A stretch of 64,000 bases of DNA, taken from NCBI GenBank assembly GCA_964518725.1, contig CAZFKP010000006.1:20281-84280 (forward strand), read 5' to 3'. A program made the position numbers and the translations under genes. Source of the DNA: JANRKF01 sp964518725. GTDB taxonomy: Bacteria > Pseudomonadota > Alphaproteobacteria > Rickettsiales > SXRF01. This document shows, one piece after another, positions 53,868 to 62,618 of the stretch. Position 1 is the stretch's first letter, and each line of letters opens with the position of its first letter. Under the pieces are notes generated by a model. That model was given only the letters and a program-made list of their open reading frames with translations. It ran no database searches and was not told where the DNA came from.

Positions 53868-55003
53868 GGCGCATCAGCATTCTCGGCGCCACCGGAACCA
53901 TCGGCCGCAACACGCTCGACATTATTGCCTCACACCCGGAACGTTTCTCCGTCGTGGCTCTGACGGCACAGGATAATGTCGAGTTGCTGGCCGAGCAGGC
54001 AAAAAAATTCCGTGCTTCCTATGCCGCCATCAGCAACCCGGCGCACCACCCGCGCCTGAAGGAATTGCTCGCCGGCACCGGCACCGAAACCGGCGCGGGC
54101 GACGATGCCATCCTGGAGGCCGCCGAACGCGAATGCGAGGTGGTGATGTCGGCGATTGTCGGCGTAGCTGGCCTAAAGCCGACGCTTGCCGCCATCCGCA
54201 AAGGGCGGCGCATTGCGCTGGCCAATAAAGAATGCCTGGTCTGCGCCGGGCATCTGATGAATGCCGAGGTCGCCGCACATGGCGCGACGATCATTCCGGT
54301 GGATTCCGAACATAGCGGTATTTTCCAGCTGATCGGCGCGCAGGATAGTAGCGCGATTAGCCGTGTTACCCTCACCGCTTCCGGCGGGCCATTCCGCGAT
54401 TACAGCATGGTACAGCTAAAGGAAGTAACGCCCGAACAAGCCGTCGCCCATCCGAACTGGCGCATGGGCGCAAAAATTTCGGTGGATTCGGCGACGCTCA
54501 TGAACAAGGGATTGGAGCTGATCGAAGCCCATTACCTGTTCGGCCTACCGCCGGAAAAGCTGGATGCTGTCATTCATCCGCAGTCTATTGTGCATGCGCT
54601 GATCGCCATGGTCGATGGTTCGGTGCTGGCGCAGATGAGCCACCCGGATATGCGCGCCCCGATTGCCTATGCCCTTTCCTATCCAGAGCGGATCGCGACC
54701 CCCGTGGCGCCGCTCGACATGGCAACGGTTGGACAACTCACATTTGCCGCACCGGATGAGGTGCGTTTCCCGGCACTCCGGCTGGCAAAAGAAGCGCTTG
54801 CCATGGGTGGCAGCGCACCGACGGTGCTGAATGCCGCCAACGAGATCGCGGTGGGGAGATTCCTAAACCGCGAGATCGGGTTCCCGGATATTCCGGTGAT
54901 TGTCGAGAAGGCGCTCACCTGCATGGCACACCACCTGCCGCAATCCATTGCCGATATCTACTCACTCGATGTTGAAACACGCCATTTTGCGGAGGCCGCA
55001 TGA
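53864..55003 (+). CDS. dxr: 1-deoxy-D-xylulose 5-phosphate reductoisomerase
   Basis: Dxr makes MEP, the first committed step of the non-mevalonate isoprenoid pathway that feeds UppS. The 379-residue product has the NADPH loop ILGATGTIGRNTLDI, LANKECLVCAG, VDSEHSGIFQL, LTASGGPFRDYS, and NKGLELIEAHYLFG, with metal and substrate ligands intact. ATG 53864 overlaps the cdsA stop (ATGA), and the end overlaps rseP. Confidence 0.97.
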   Translation: MRRISILGATGTIGRNTLDIIASHPERFSVVALTAQDNVELLAEQAKKFRASYAAISNPAHHPRLKELLAGTGTETGAGDDAILEAAERECEVVMSAIVGVAGLKPTLAAIRKGRRIALANKECLVCAGHLMNAEVAAHGATIIPVDSEHSGIFQLIGAQDSSAISRVTLTASGGPFRDYSMVQLKEVTPEQAVAHPNWRMGAKISVDSATLMNKGLELIEAHYLFGLPPEKLDAVIHPQSIVHALIAMVDGSVLAQMSHPDMRAPIAYALSYPERIATPVAPLDMATVGQLTFAAPDEVRFPALRLAKEALAMGGSAPTVLNAANEIAVGRFLNREIGFPDIPVIVEKALTCMAHHLPQSIADIYSLDVETRHFAEAA

Positions 55004-56112
55004 TCGACTTAGCTGCAAGTATTTTTCACCATTTCTGGTCGTTCGTGGTGGTGCTTTCCGTCATCGTGTTCATTCACGAATTCGGGCATTATATTATCGC
55101 CAAATGGTGCGGCGTGAAAATCGATGCATTCTCCATCGGCTTCGGGCGCGAGCTGTTTGGCTATACCGACAAATCCGGCACACGCTGGAAAGTGGCTCTG
55201 CTGCCGCTCGGCGGCTATGTAAAAATGTATGGCGACGCGTCGGAAGCCAGCACTGCCGATAGTGACGCACTCGAACACATGACCGAAGAACAAAGAAAAC
55301 TCACCTTCCACCATAAACCGCTCTACAAAAAAGCAGCGATCGTAGCGGCAGGGCCGGTGTTTAATTTTATCCTCACCATCACCGTGCTGACCTACTTTAT
55401 TATGACCAGCGGGCTGGCGTCGGTTGAGCCGGTCATCGGCGAAATATTCCCCGGATCCCCCGCCGAGGAAGTCGGACTGAAGGCTGGCGACCGCGTGCAG
55501 CGGATCAATGATACCGACGTGCGGCGCTTCAACGACATCCCCTACATGATTTCTACCAACCTTGAACGCCCTGTCACCTTGCATGTTGATCGCAGCGGCA
55601 CGACCATGGATTTTACTATCACCCCGCGCATGTTTGAAGAAGATGACGGGCTGGGAAACCGGGTAAAAATTCCGCGCATCGGCATTAAAAGCCAGGATAT
55701 TAAGTACGAGGATGTCGGCATCACCGTGGCCATTGGCGAGGCAGCCTACCGCACCTACCTGATCTGCGAATCGACGCTGCGCGTCATGGGGCAGATGGTC
55801 ACCGGGAAACGCAGTGTGGATGAATTGAAAGGCCCGGTCGGCATTGCCGAACTTTCCGGGCAGGCTACCGAAAAAGACGTGTACACGGTGCTATGGCTGA
55901 TCGCGATGTTGTCGGCAAATTTGGGGTTGGTTAATTTGTTGCCGATCCCGATGCTCGATGGCGGGCATTTACTATTCTACACCGCCGAGGCATTGCGCGG
56001 CAGGCCGCTCGCCGAGAAGGTGCAGGAATGGGGGTTCCGTCTTGGCACCGCCATGCTCGTCACACTCATGGCTTTCACGCTCCTTAACGACGTTCGCAAG
56101 CTGGTTTTTTAA
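55000..56112 (+). CDS. rseP: Site-2 protease RseP
   Basis: RseP is an intramembrane zinc metalloprotease that cleaves anti-sigma factors and signal-peptide remnants. The 370-residue product has HEFGH (26-30) in the first helix, a PDZ domain (about 130-210, PAEEVGLKAGDRVQRIND), and the C-terminal NLLPIPMLDGGHLLFY with the third metal ligand. Only one PDZ domain is present, as in other alphaproteobacteria; E. coli has two. It overlaps dxr by four bases. Confidence 0.95.
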   Translation: MIDLAASIFHHFWSFVVVLSVIVFIHEFGHYIIAKWCGVKIDAFSIGFGRELFGYTDKSGTRWKVALLPLGGYVKMYGDASEASTADSDALEHMTEEQRKLTFHHKPLYKKAAIVAAGPVFNFILTITVLTYFIMTSGLASVEPVIGEIFPGSPAEEVGLKAGDRVQRINDTDVRRFNDIPYMISTNLERPVTLHVDRSGTTMDFTITPRMFEEDDGLGNRVKIPRIGIKSQDIKYEDVGITVAIGEAAYRTYLICESTLRVMGQMVTGKRSVDELKGPVGIAELSGQATEKDVYTVLWLIAMLSANLGLVNLLPIPMLDGGHLLFYTAEALRGRPLAEKVQEWGFRLGTAMLVTLMAFTLLNDVRKLVF

Positions 56113-56175
56113 CGACTTCACGGCCTGTCACAAACCACTTGATTTCATTGCCGTTTTGTCGCATGAATCGTGGCT

Positions 56176-58485
56176 ATGAAACTTCGACTTCTGCTGACCA
56201 CCACTGCTGCCACGCTTCTTGTTTCCGCAAGCCCGGTATTTGCACAGGATGCGGGAACCCTAGCCGCCGCTGCACCTACCGCCAGCACCGCCGGGAAAAT
56301 CGCCACCATCCGCATCGAGGGCAACCAGCGCGTCGAAGCCCGCACCATTGAATCTTACCTCGGGCTAGCACCGGGCAATGGGTTTTCCCAGGAAGAAATC
56401 GACCTCGGCCTCAAAAACCTTTTTGCCACCGGCTTCTTTTCGGATGTGAAATTGCTGCGTACCGGCAACACGCTGATCGTGCGGGTCGAAGAAAACCCAG
56501 TGGTGAGCGAAGTGGCATTCGAGGGCAATGACCGCGTTGAAACCAAAGACCTCGAAAAAGAGGTGGAGCTGCAACCGCGCTCGATTTACAGCCGCGAAAA
56601 AGTGCAAAGCGACGTAAAACGCATCCTCGATATTTACCGCCGCGGCGGCCGCTATACCGCCACCGTTACCCCGAAAATCATCCGCCTCGACCAGAACCGC
56701 GTGAACATCGCGTATGAAATCAGCGAAGGCACTGTGTCGCGGGTTGAGAAAATCACCTTCCTCGGTAATAACACCTTTTCAAATAGCGAGCTGACCAGCG
56801 CCATCCGCACCGAAGAAACCCGCTGGTATAAATTCCTTACCGACAATGACCGCTACGACCAAGATCGCCTGCAATATGACCAGGAACTGCTGCGTCGTTT
56901 TTACGTCAATGAAGGCTATGCCGATTTTGAAGTAAAATCCGCGCATGCCGAACTTTCCCCGAAGAAGGATGCGTTTTTCATTACCTTTGTCGTGGATGAA
57001 GGCGAACGCTATACATTTGGCGACGTTAAAGTTGAAAGCGAACTTCCGGAAGGCGAAGCACCGGATTTCAGCGGCGTGATCGTTACCAAAACCGACGATA
57101 CTTATAATGCAAGCCTCATCGAAGAGACGGTTGACGCCATGACCGACGAACTCGGCAACCGCGGCTATGCCTTCGTCGATATCCAACCAAGAATGGATAA
57201 AGATCCAGCAACCCGCCGGGCAAACATTACCTACATCATCAAGCCCGGCCCACGGGTCTACGTTGAGCGCATCAACATCACCGGCAACGTCCGCACCATG
57301 GATAAGGTGGTGCGCCGCGAGTTCCGCCTGAGCGAGGGCGATCCGTACAATACCGCCAAACTGCAACGCTCGGAACAACGCATCAACAACCTCGGGTTTT
57401 TTGAAAAAGTTGACATCAAGAATGAGCCGGGCAGCGCACCAGACAAGACCGTTATCAATGTCGATGTGAAAGAAAAATCAACCGGCGAAGTCAATATCGG
57501 TGCCGGTTATTCGACCACCGACGGCGTGCTTGGCGACTTCGGGATCAAGGAAAACAACCTGCTCGGCCGTGGCCAGGAGCTGAAAACCCGCCTGACACTC
57601 GCCGCCCGCCGCAAACAAATCGAACTAGGGTTTACTGAGCCTTATTTCCTGAACCGCGAACTGGCCGCCGGATTTGATATTTACCGCACCCGCCTCGATT
57701 TTATCCGCGAAAGCTCTTACAACATTGATACTTCTGGCTTCAATTTGCGGATGGGCTATACCATTGCGGAGAAGCTGCGGCACTCCGTTACCTACTCCCT
57801 GCGCTCCAATGATATTAACGATGTACAGCCCGGTGCGTCCCGCTTTATCCTTGACCAGGTAGGCAAGAACGTTACCTCCTCACTCGGCCATGCCCTCACC
57901 TACGATGACCGGGATAATAAGCTTGATCCGCACAAAGGCTATTTCTTACAGCTGTCGGAAGAGGTTGCCGGCCTCGGCGGCGACTCGAAATACCTGAAGC
58001 ACGAAGTAAAGGGCAGCTATTACTACCCGATCGCCAAGAAATGGACGTTCGGGGTGCTGGGCGCGTCCGGCTATGTTTTCGGCCTAAACGGAGAAAATGT
58101 CAGGATTAATGACCGGTTCTTCCTCGGCGGCGACGATTTGCGCGGTTTCCGGAACGCCGGTGTCGGGCCGCGTGACCTGGTCACCGATGACTCGCTGGGC
58201 GGCAACGCCTATTATTCCGGCTCCGCCGAGATGAAATTCCCCCTTGGCCTGCCTGAAGAACTGGGCGTTTCCGGGGCGGCCTTTACCGACTTCGGCTCCC
58301 TGTGGGAAGTCGATGACAGCGGCACCGGGATATTCGACCAGAATAGCGTGCGACTGTCGGTTGGCTTTGGTGTCGCCTGGGCGTCGCCTTTCGGCCCAAT
58401 TCGCGTTGACTTTGCCCACGCACTCGCTAAAGAGGATGCTGACCAGACCGAAAATATCCGCTTCAGTTTTGGCACACGTTTTTAA
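56176..58485 (+). CDS. bamA: Outer-membrane protein assembly factor BamA
   Basis: BamA is the core Omp85 insertase of the outer membrane. The 769-residue product has a signal peptide (about 1-24, ending PVFAQ), five POTRA repeats, and a C-terminal barrel. The barrel contains the conserved GDDLRGFRNAGVGPRD loop (VRGF/Y-type) and ends with FSFGTRF, a terminal aromatic as expected. ATG 56176 begins the signal peptide; GTG 56170 is an alternative. It lies 63 bases after rseP and may have its own promoter. Confidence 0.97.
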   Translation: MKLRLLLTTTAATLLVSASPVFAQDAGTLAAAAPTASTAGKIATIRIEGNQRVEARTIESYLGLAPGNGFSQEEIDLGLKNLFATGFFSDVKLLRTGNTLIVRVEENPVVSEVAFEGNDRVETKDLEKEVELQPRSIYSREKVQSDVKRILDIYRRGGRYTATVTPKIIRLDQNRVNIAYEISEGTVSRVEKITFLGNNTFSNSELTSAIRTEETRWYKFLTDNDRYDQDRLQYDQELLRRFYVNEGYADFEVKSAHAELSPKKDAFFITFVVDEGERYTFGDVKVESELPEGEAPDFSGVIVTKTDDTYNASLIEETVDAMTDELGNRGYAFVDIQPRMDKDPATRRANITYIIKPGPRVYVERINITGNVRTMDKVVRREFRLSEGDPYNTAKLQRSEQRINNLGFFEKVDIKNEPGSAPDKTVINVDVKEKSTGEVNIGAGYSTTDGVLGDFGIKENNLLGRGQELKTRLTLAARRKQIELGFTEPYFLNRELAAGFDIYRTRLDFIRESSYNIDTSGFNLRMGYTIAEKLRHSVTYSLRSNDINDVQPGASRFILDQVGKNVTSSLGHALTYDDRDNKLDPHKGYFLQLSEEVAGLGGDSKYLKHEVKGSYYYPIAKKWTFGVLGASGYVFGLNGENVRINDRFFLGGDDLRGFRNAGVGPRDLVTDDSLGGNAYYSGSAEMKFPLGLPEELGVSGAAFTDFGSLWEVDDSGTGIFDQNSVRLSVGFGVAWASPFGPIRVDFAHALAKEDADQTENIRFSFGTRF

Positions 58486-58509
58486 TTCACCCCAAAAAGG
58501 ACTGCTACT

Positions 58510-59049
58510 ATGAAACGCTTATCCGCCTTTGCACTATTGGCAATGCTGTGTGCCGCAACCCCTGCCGTAGCAGGTGATGCCCCCTCGATTGCCGTAGTCA
58601 ACATCCAGCAAATCATGCGCGAAGCGACCGCGGCGAAATCCGTACGCGATCAGCTGGAAAGCAAACAAAAAGCCTTCCAGGCCGATATCACCAAAAAAGA
58701 AGAAGCGCTCCAGAAAGAAGACCAGGAGCTGGGCAAACAGCAGTCGGTACTGTCGAAAGAAGCGTTTGCTGAAAAAGCTAAAGCGTTCCGCACTAAAGCA
58801 ACCGAAGTGCAAAAAGAAGTGCAAGCGAAGAAAGCCCTGTTGGACAACGCGTTTGAGCGTGCGCTGAATGATATCCAGAAAGCCGTCAACGAAATCATCG
58901 CCGACCTGGCAAAAGAAAAAGGATTTGCGCTGGCAGTCCCAACCTCGCAGGTGCTGTATGCCGATGAGAAGATGGACATCTCCAAGGATGTGCTCGATCG
59001 CCTGAACAAAAAGCTGCCAAAGCTTGATGTGAAGTTTGAAGCGAAGTGA
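58510..59049 (+). CDS. skp: OmpH/Skp family periplasmic chaperone
   Basis: Skp holds unfolded outer-membrane proteins on their way to BamA. The 179-residue product has a signal peptide (about 1-21, ending AVAG), the N-terminal strand IAVVNIQQIM, a long charged coiled-coil region (about 45-115) and the C-terminal GFALAVPTSQVLYADEKMDIS. AAGGA precedes the ATG. Position directly after bamA supports the call. Confidence 0.92.
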   Translation: MKRLSAFALLAMLCAATPAVAGDAPSIAVVNIQQIMREATAAKSVRDQLESKQKAFQADITKKEEALQKEDQELGKQQSVLSKEAFAEKAKAFRTKATEVQKEVQAKKALLDNAFERALNDIQKAVNEIIADLAKEKGFALAVPTSQVLYADEKMDISKDVLDRLNKKLPKLDVKFEAK

Positions 59050-59118
59050 GGATAGGCCGTAGCGGTTTTTGCCGCTTAAGCTCCCCCTCATCCCCGCGAA
59101 GTCAGTGATTGTTTTATA

Positions 59119-59147
59119 CCCCTTCCCCTTATGGGGAGGGGGTTTTT
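59119..59147. terminator. Terminator-like hairpin between skp and lpxD
   Basis: CCCCTTCCCC-TTAT-GGGGAGGGGG followed by T5 forms a strong stem with one bulged base, 70 bases after skp and just before lpxD. It may end or attenuate the skp transcript. A second hairpin, AGCGG-TTTTT-GCCGCT, lies at 59060-59075. Confidence 0.6.
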
Positions 59148-59161
59148 CATGAGAGGCTCTG

Positions 59162-60127
59162 ATGGTCGATACGCGATTCTTTGACAAGCCCGCCCCCATG
59201 CGTTTAAGCGACGTCGCGACGCTGGTGGGTGCCACATTGTCGGGCGAGGACAGGCTCATTCAAGGCCTTAACCCGCTGGATGCCGCAACAAGCAGCGATC
59301 TTTCTTTCCTCGACAACACCAAATATATCGCCAGTTTTTCGGCTAGCAAGGCAGGAGCCTGCCTGGTGCGCTCGCGTTTTGCGCTGCATGCCCCGGCCGA
59401 AATGGCGCTCCTGATTACCGAACAGCCCTACGCCGCCTATGCGGCGATTGCGGCGCGTATGTATCCGGCAACATACCAAGCTGGCATCCACCCGACCGCT
59501 ATTATCGGCACGGGGGTCGATATCGGCGACGGCGCCTCGATCGGTGCTTACACGGTGATTAGTGACGGCGTAGTCATTGGCGCCAACACGCATATCGGCA
59601 CCCATTGCAGCATCAGCCACAGCATCATCGGCAGGGATTGCATTATCCATCGCGGCGTGCATCTGGGGCAGGATGGATTCGGCTTCGCCCCCACCGCCAC
59701 CGGGCTGCTCAAAGTGCCGCAACTTGGCCGCGTGGTCATCGGTAACGGGGTGGAAATCGGTTCGGGTACCTGCATCGACCGGGGTGCCGGTCCCGACACT
59801 GTCATCGGCGACGGCACCAAGATCGATAACCTCGTGCAAATCGGCCATAATGTGCAGATCGGCAAATCCTGCGTTATCGTCTCGCAGGTGGGCATCGCCG
59901 GTTCCACCGTCATCGGCGACGGCACCATGCTCGGCGGCCAGGTCGGCGTTTCCGGACATTTGAAAATTGGCAGCGGCGTGAAAGTCGCCGCCCAGTCGGG
60001 GATTAGCGCCGATATCCCGGCAGGCGCCACCTATGGCGGCTACCCCGCCATGCCGGTTAGGGATTGGCATCGGCAAACAATTGCGCTATCAAAGCTTATC
60101 AAGCACCCTGTAACCAACGAGGATTGA
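59162..60127 (+). CDS. lpxD: UDP-3-O-(3-hydroxyacyl)glucosamine N-acyltransferase
   Basis: LpxD adds the second acyl chain in lipid A synthesis. The 321-residue product has an N-terminal UDP-binding domain (LSFLDNTKYIASF, about 60) and a left-handed beta-helix of hexapeptide repeats (IGTGVDIGDGASIGAYTVI onward). HRGVHLGQDGFGFAPT includes the catalytic His region. GAGAGG precedes the ATG. It opens the lpx part of the run, after a terminator-like hairpin. Confidence 0.96.
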   Translation: MVDTRFFDKPAPMRLSDVATLVGATLSGEDRLIQGLNPLDAATSSDLSFLDNTKYIASFSASKAGACLVRSRFALHAPAEMALLITEQPYAAYAAIAARMYPATYQAGIHPTAIIGTGVDIGDGASIGAYTVISDGVVIGANTHIGTHCSISHSIIGRDCIIHRGVHLGQDGFGFAPTATGLLKVPQLGRVVIGNGVEIGSGTCIDRGAGPDTVIGDGTKIDNLVQIGHNVQIGKSCVIVSQVGIAGSTVIGDGTMLGGQVGVSGHLKIGSGVKVAAQSGISADIPAGATYGGYPAMPVRDWHRQTIALSKLIKHPVTNED

Positions 60128-60135
60128 CTGCCGCC

Positions 60136-60579
60136 ATGACTGACTTACCGATCTCCATTGAACGCATTATGGAAATGATTCCACACCGCTACCCGTTCCT
60201 GATGATTGACCGGGTCATCGAAATGGAGTTGGGCGAACACGCGGTGGGGCTGAAAAACGTTACCATGAACGAGCCGTTCTTTGTCGGTCACTTCCCCGGC
60301 AAGCCGGTGATGCCGGGCGTGCTCATCATCGAGGCGATGGCGCAAACCTGTGCGGTGCTGGTCGTAAAAACCATGGGCGCAGAAGCCGAAGGCAAGCTGG
60401 TCTATTTCATGTCGATCGAGGAAGCAAAATTCCGTAAGCCCGTCGGCCCCGGTGACGCGCTGCACATCCGTGTGCAAAAACTTCAGTCGCGCCGGAACGT
60501 CTGGAAATTCAAGTGCGAAGCGACCGTCGACGGCGCCCTCGTCGCGGAAGCCACCGTCTGCGCCATGATCGTGACGTAA
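60136..60579 (+). CDS. fabZ: 3-hydroxyacyl-ACP dehydratase FabZ
   Basis: FabZ dehydrates 3-hydroxyacyl-ACP in fatty acid synthesis and competes with LpxA/LpxD for the same substrate. The 147-residue product has IPHRYPFLMIDRV, VTMNEPFFVGHFPGKPVMPG (catalytic His) and LIIEAMAQ (catalytic Glu). ATG 60136 matches the family start; it follows lpxD by eight bases. Confidence 0.96.
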   Translation: MTDLPISIERIMEMIPHRYPFLMIDRVIEMELGEHAVGLKNVTMNEPFFVGHFPGKPVMPGVLIIEAMAQTCAVLVVKTMGAEAEGKLVYFMSIEEAKFRKPVGPGDALHIRVQKLQSRRNVWKFKCEATVDGALVAEATVCAMIVT

Positions 60580-60583
60580 ACGT

Positions 60584-61003
60584 ATGGGATCGGAATTATC
60601 ATCCACAGAATCCGCAGGCTTTGCAGCGCAAAGCACCATAGCAAAGTACCTCCAGAAAACGGGGGTGAAGCCGCACACCGCTGCCTGGAAATATTTTACC
60701 AATAACGCCACATATCCCATCACCACCGTGCTGCAGTTCAATCCGAACCTGCTACACACATTGCTGGTGCATGGGCGCGAGGTAGAACCGCCAGCATACC
60801 CTACCCGCGCAATGGTTGAGGAATTTAACGAGCATTTTGACCCTACAATTTCAGATACGAGCCACCAGCTTCCAAGCGGAACCACCTATGCCGATGTTAT
60901 CGCCGCCGTTTCCTGGTATGCAACGGAAGCGGGCACCCGCGCAGCAATGAGAAGCCTTGGAATCACAGGGTCAGCCACCCAAACCATCGCCCGACAACCA
61001 TGA
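60584..61003 (+). CDS. Unknown protein inserted between fabZ and lpxA
   Basis: A 139-residue soluble protein without signal peptide that I do not recognise. It is rich in Thr, Ala and Ser, with two likely helices (about 12-26 and 100-125) and TTYADVIAAVSWYATEAG. It follows fabZ by four bases and its stop overlaps lpxA by four, so it is co-expressed with lipid A genes. fabZ and lpxA are normally adjacent, which makes this insertion unusual. Base composition looks like its neighbours. Confidence 0.72.
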   Translation: MGSELSSTESAGFAAQSTIAKYLQKTGVKPHTAAWKYFTNNATYPITTVLQFNPNLLHTLLVHGREVEPPAYPTRAMVEEFNEHFDPTISDTSHQLPSGTTYADVIAAVSWYATEAGTRAAMRSLGITGSATQTIARQP

Positions 61004-61800
61004 CCGCTATCCACCCCTCCGCCATCATCGCCCCCACGGCACGCATCGGCAAGAATGTGGAGATCGGCGCTTATTGTATCATCGGCGGCAATGTGGCCAT
61101 TGGCGATGGCAGCAAATTACACGCCCACGTGGTGATCGACGGACATACGACCCTTGGTGCGCGCAATGAAATTTTTCCCTTCGCTTCGCTGGGCGGCGCG
61201 CCGCAAGACCTGAAATATAAAGGTGAGCCGTCGGAACTTATCATCGGCGATGAGAACGTGATCCGCGAGCATGTCACCATGAATGTCGGCACCGAAGGCG
61301 GTGGCATGAAAACCGTCGTCGGCAATCGCTGCCTGTTTATGACCGCGTCGCACGTGGCGCATGACTGCAGGGTTGGCAACCACGTCATCCTCGCCAATAA
61401 CGCAACCCTGGCCGGCCATGTCGAAGTCGGTGACCATGTGGTCATCGGCGGCCTTGCCGCCGTGCACCAGTTTGTGCGTATTGGCGCGCATGCGATGATC
61501 GGCGGGTTGTCGGGCGTCGAGCACGATGTGATCCCGTATGGCTCGGTGATGGGTGAACGGGCGAACCTCGCCGGCCTCAACCTCGTCGGCCTGAAACGCC
61601 GCGGGTTCGACCGCGACGCCATCCACGCGCTCAGGAACGCCTACAAGCTGATGTTCGAAGATGAGAACCGCACGCTTGCCGAGCGCATCGGCGATGCTGA
61701 AAAATCATTCGGCATGATCGCAGAAGTGCGCGAACTGCTTGCCTTCATCAACGAGAAAAGCACGCGATCCCTATGCGTACCGAAATCGCAAGCGGCATGA
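61000..61800 (+). CDS. lpxA: UDP-N-acetylglucosamine O-acyltransferase
   Basis: LpxA catalyses the first step of lipid A synthesis. The 266-residue trimeric beta-helix protein has IHPSAIIAPTARIGKNVEIG, the hexapeptide repeats, VTMNVGTEGGGMKTVVG and HVAHDCRVGNHVILANN (catalytic His region), then a C-terminal helical domain (LKRRGFDRDAIHALRNAY). ATG overlaps the preceding stop, and its end overlaps lpxI. Confidence 0.97.
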   Translation: MTAIHPSAIIAPTARIGKNVEIGAYCIIGGNVAIGDGSKLHAHVVIDGHTTLGARNEIFPFASLGGAPQDLKYKGEPSELIIGDENVIREHVTMNVGTEGGGMKTVVGNRCLFMTASHVAHDCRVGNHVILANNATLAGHVEVGDHVVIGGLAAVHQFVRIGAHAMIGGLSGVEHDVIPYGSVMGERANLAGLNLVGLKRRGFDRDAIHALRNAYKLMFEDENRTLAERIGDAEKSFGMIAEVRELLAFINEKSTRSLCVPKSQAA

Positions 61801-62618
61801 GAAAACTTGGGATTATTGCCGGTGCCGGAAGTTTACCCGCCCAGCTGGTGGAGGCCTGCGTGCGCCAATCCCGGCCATATGTCATCCTCGGCATCACCGG
61901 GCATGCGGATACTGAATGGCTGGCCGCGCACCCGCACCATCTGGTGCAGCTCGGCGCCGTCGGTGAATCGTTGAAATTGTTGCGTAAAGAGGGCGCGGAG
62001 GATGTGATACTGGCAGGGCGCGTTGGCCGACCATCGCTTTCGTCGTTACGTCCGGACATCGCCACCAGCAAGTTTATCGCACGCTTCGGCAGACAGGTGT
62101 TCAACGGCGATGACGCGCTCCTTTCCGCCGTGGTCGAATTTCTGGAGAGCGAAGGCTTCCGCGTTGTCGGCGCCAGCGATGTGCTGGCCGACCTGATCGC
62201 CGCCGCCGGAGTATTGGGACGGATGAAACCGAGTGCCAAGGATAAGGACGACATGGCAGCGGCACTAAAAGTCGCCCATATTTTAGGGGCGCTCGATATT
62301 GGCCAGTCGGTGGTGATTGAGGATGGCTACGTGCTGGCCGTGGAAGCCGCCGAAGGCACCGACGCGCTGCTCGCACGCTGCCGTGGACTGAAGAAGCTCC
62401 CCGGGCAGGCAGGGCTGCTGATGAAAGCCAAAAAACCGGCACAAACCAGCCGCGCCGACTTGCCGACGATCGGCAAGGATACGGTCGAGAACGCCTACCG
62501 GGCTGGGCTTGCCGGCATCGCCGTGGAAGCGAGCGGCAGCATTATCCTCGATATGCCGGAAGCCCTCGCGCTTGCCGACCGCTACGGCATGTTCGTCGTG
62601 GGCTACCCCTATGAATGA
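61797..62618 (+). CDS. lpxI: UDP-2,3-diacylglucosamine pyrophosphatase LpxI
   Basis: LpxI hydrolyses UDP-diacylglucosamine to lipid X; it replaces LpxH in alphaproteobacteria. The 273-residue product has LGIIAGAGSLPAQLVEA, GAVGESLKLLRKEGAEDVILAGRVGRP, and the C-terminal domain DIGQSVVIEDGYVLAVEAAEGTDAL and DLPTIGKDTVENA. ATG 61797 overlaps the lpxA stop (ATGA). The lpxA-lpxI-lpxB order is typical of the class. Confidence 0.94.
   Translation: MRKLGIIAGAGSLPAQLVEACVRQSRPYVILGITGHADTEWLAAHPHHLVQLGAVGESLKLLRKEGAEDVILAGRVGRPSLSSLRPDIATSKFIARFGRQVFNGDDALLSAVVEFLESEGFRVVGASDVLADLIAAAGVLGRMKPSAKDKDDMAAALKVAHILGALDIGQSVVIEDGYVLAVEAAEGTDALLARCRGLKKLPGQAGLLMKAKKPAQTSRADLPTIGKDTVENAYRAGLAGIAVEASGSIILDMPEALALADRYGMFVVGYPYE

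Noticed and set aside
56122..56134. GGCCTGTCACAAA before bamA as another effector-type element
   Set aside because: It shares the TGTCACAAA word but not the TTCA at the right spacing, and bamA is a housekeeping gene; counted only as background for the motif.
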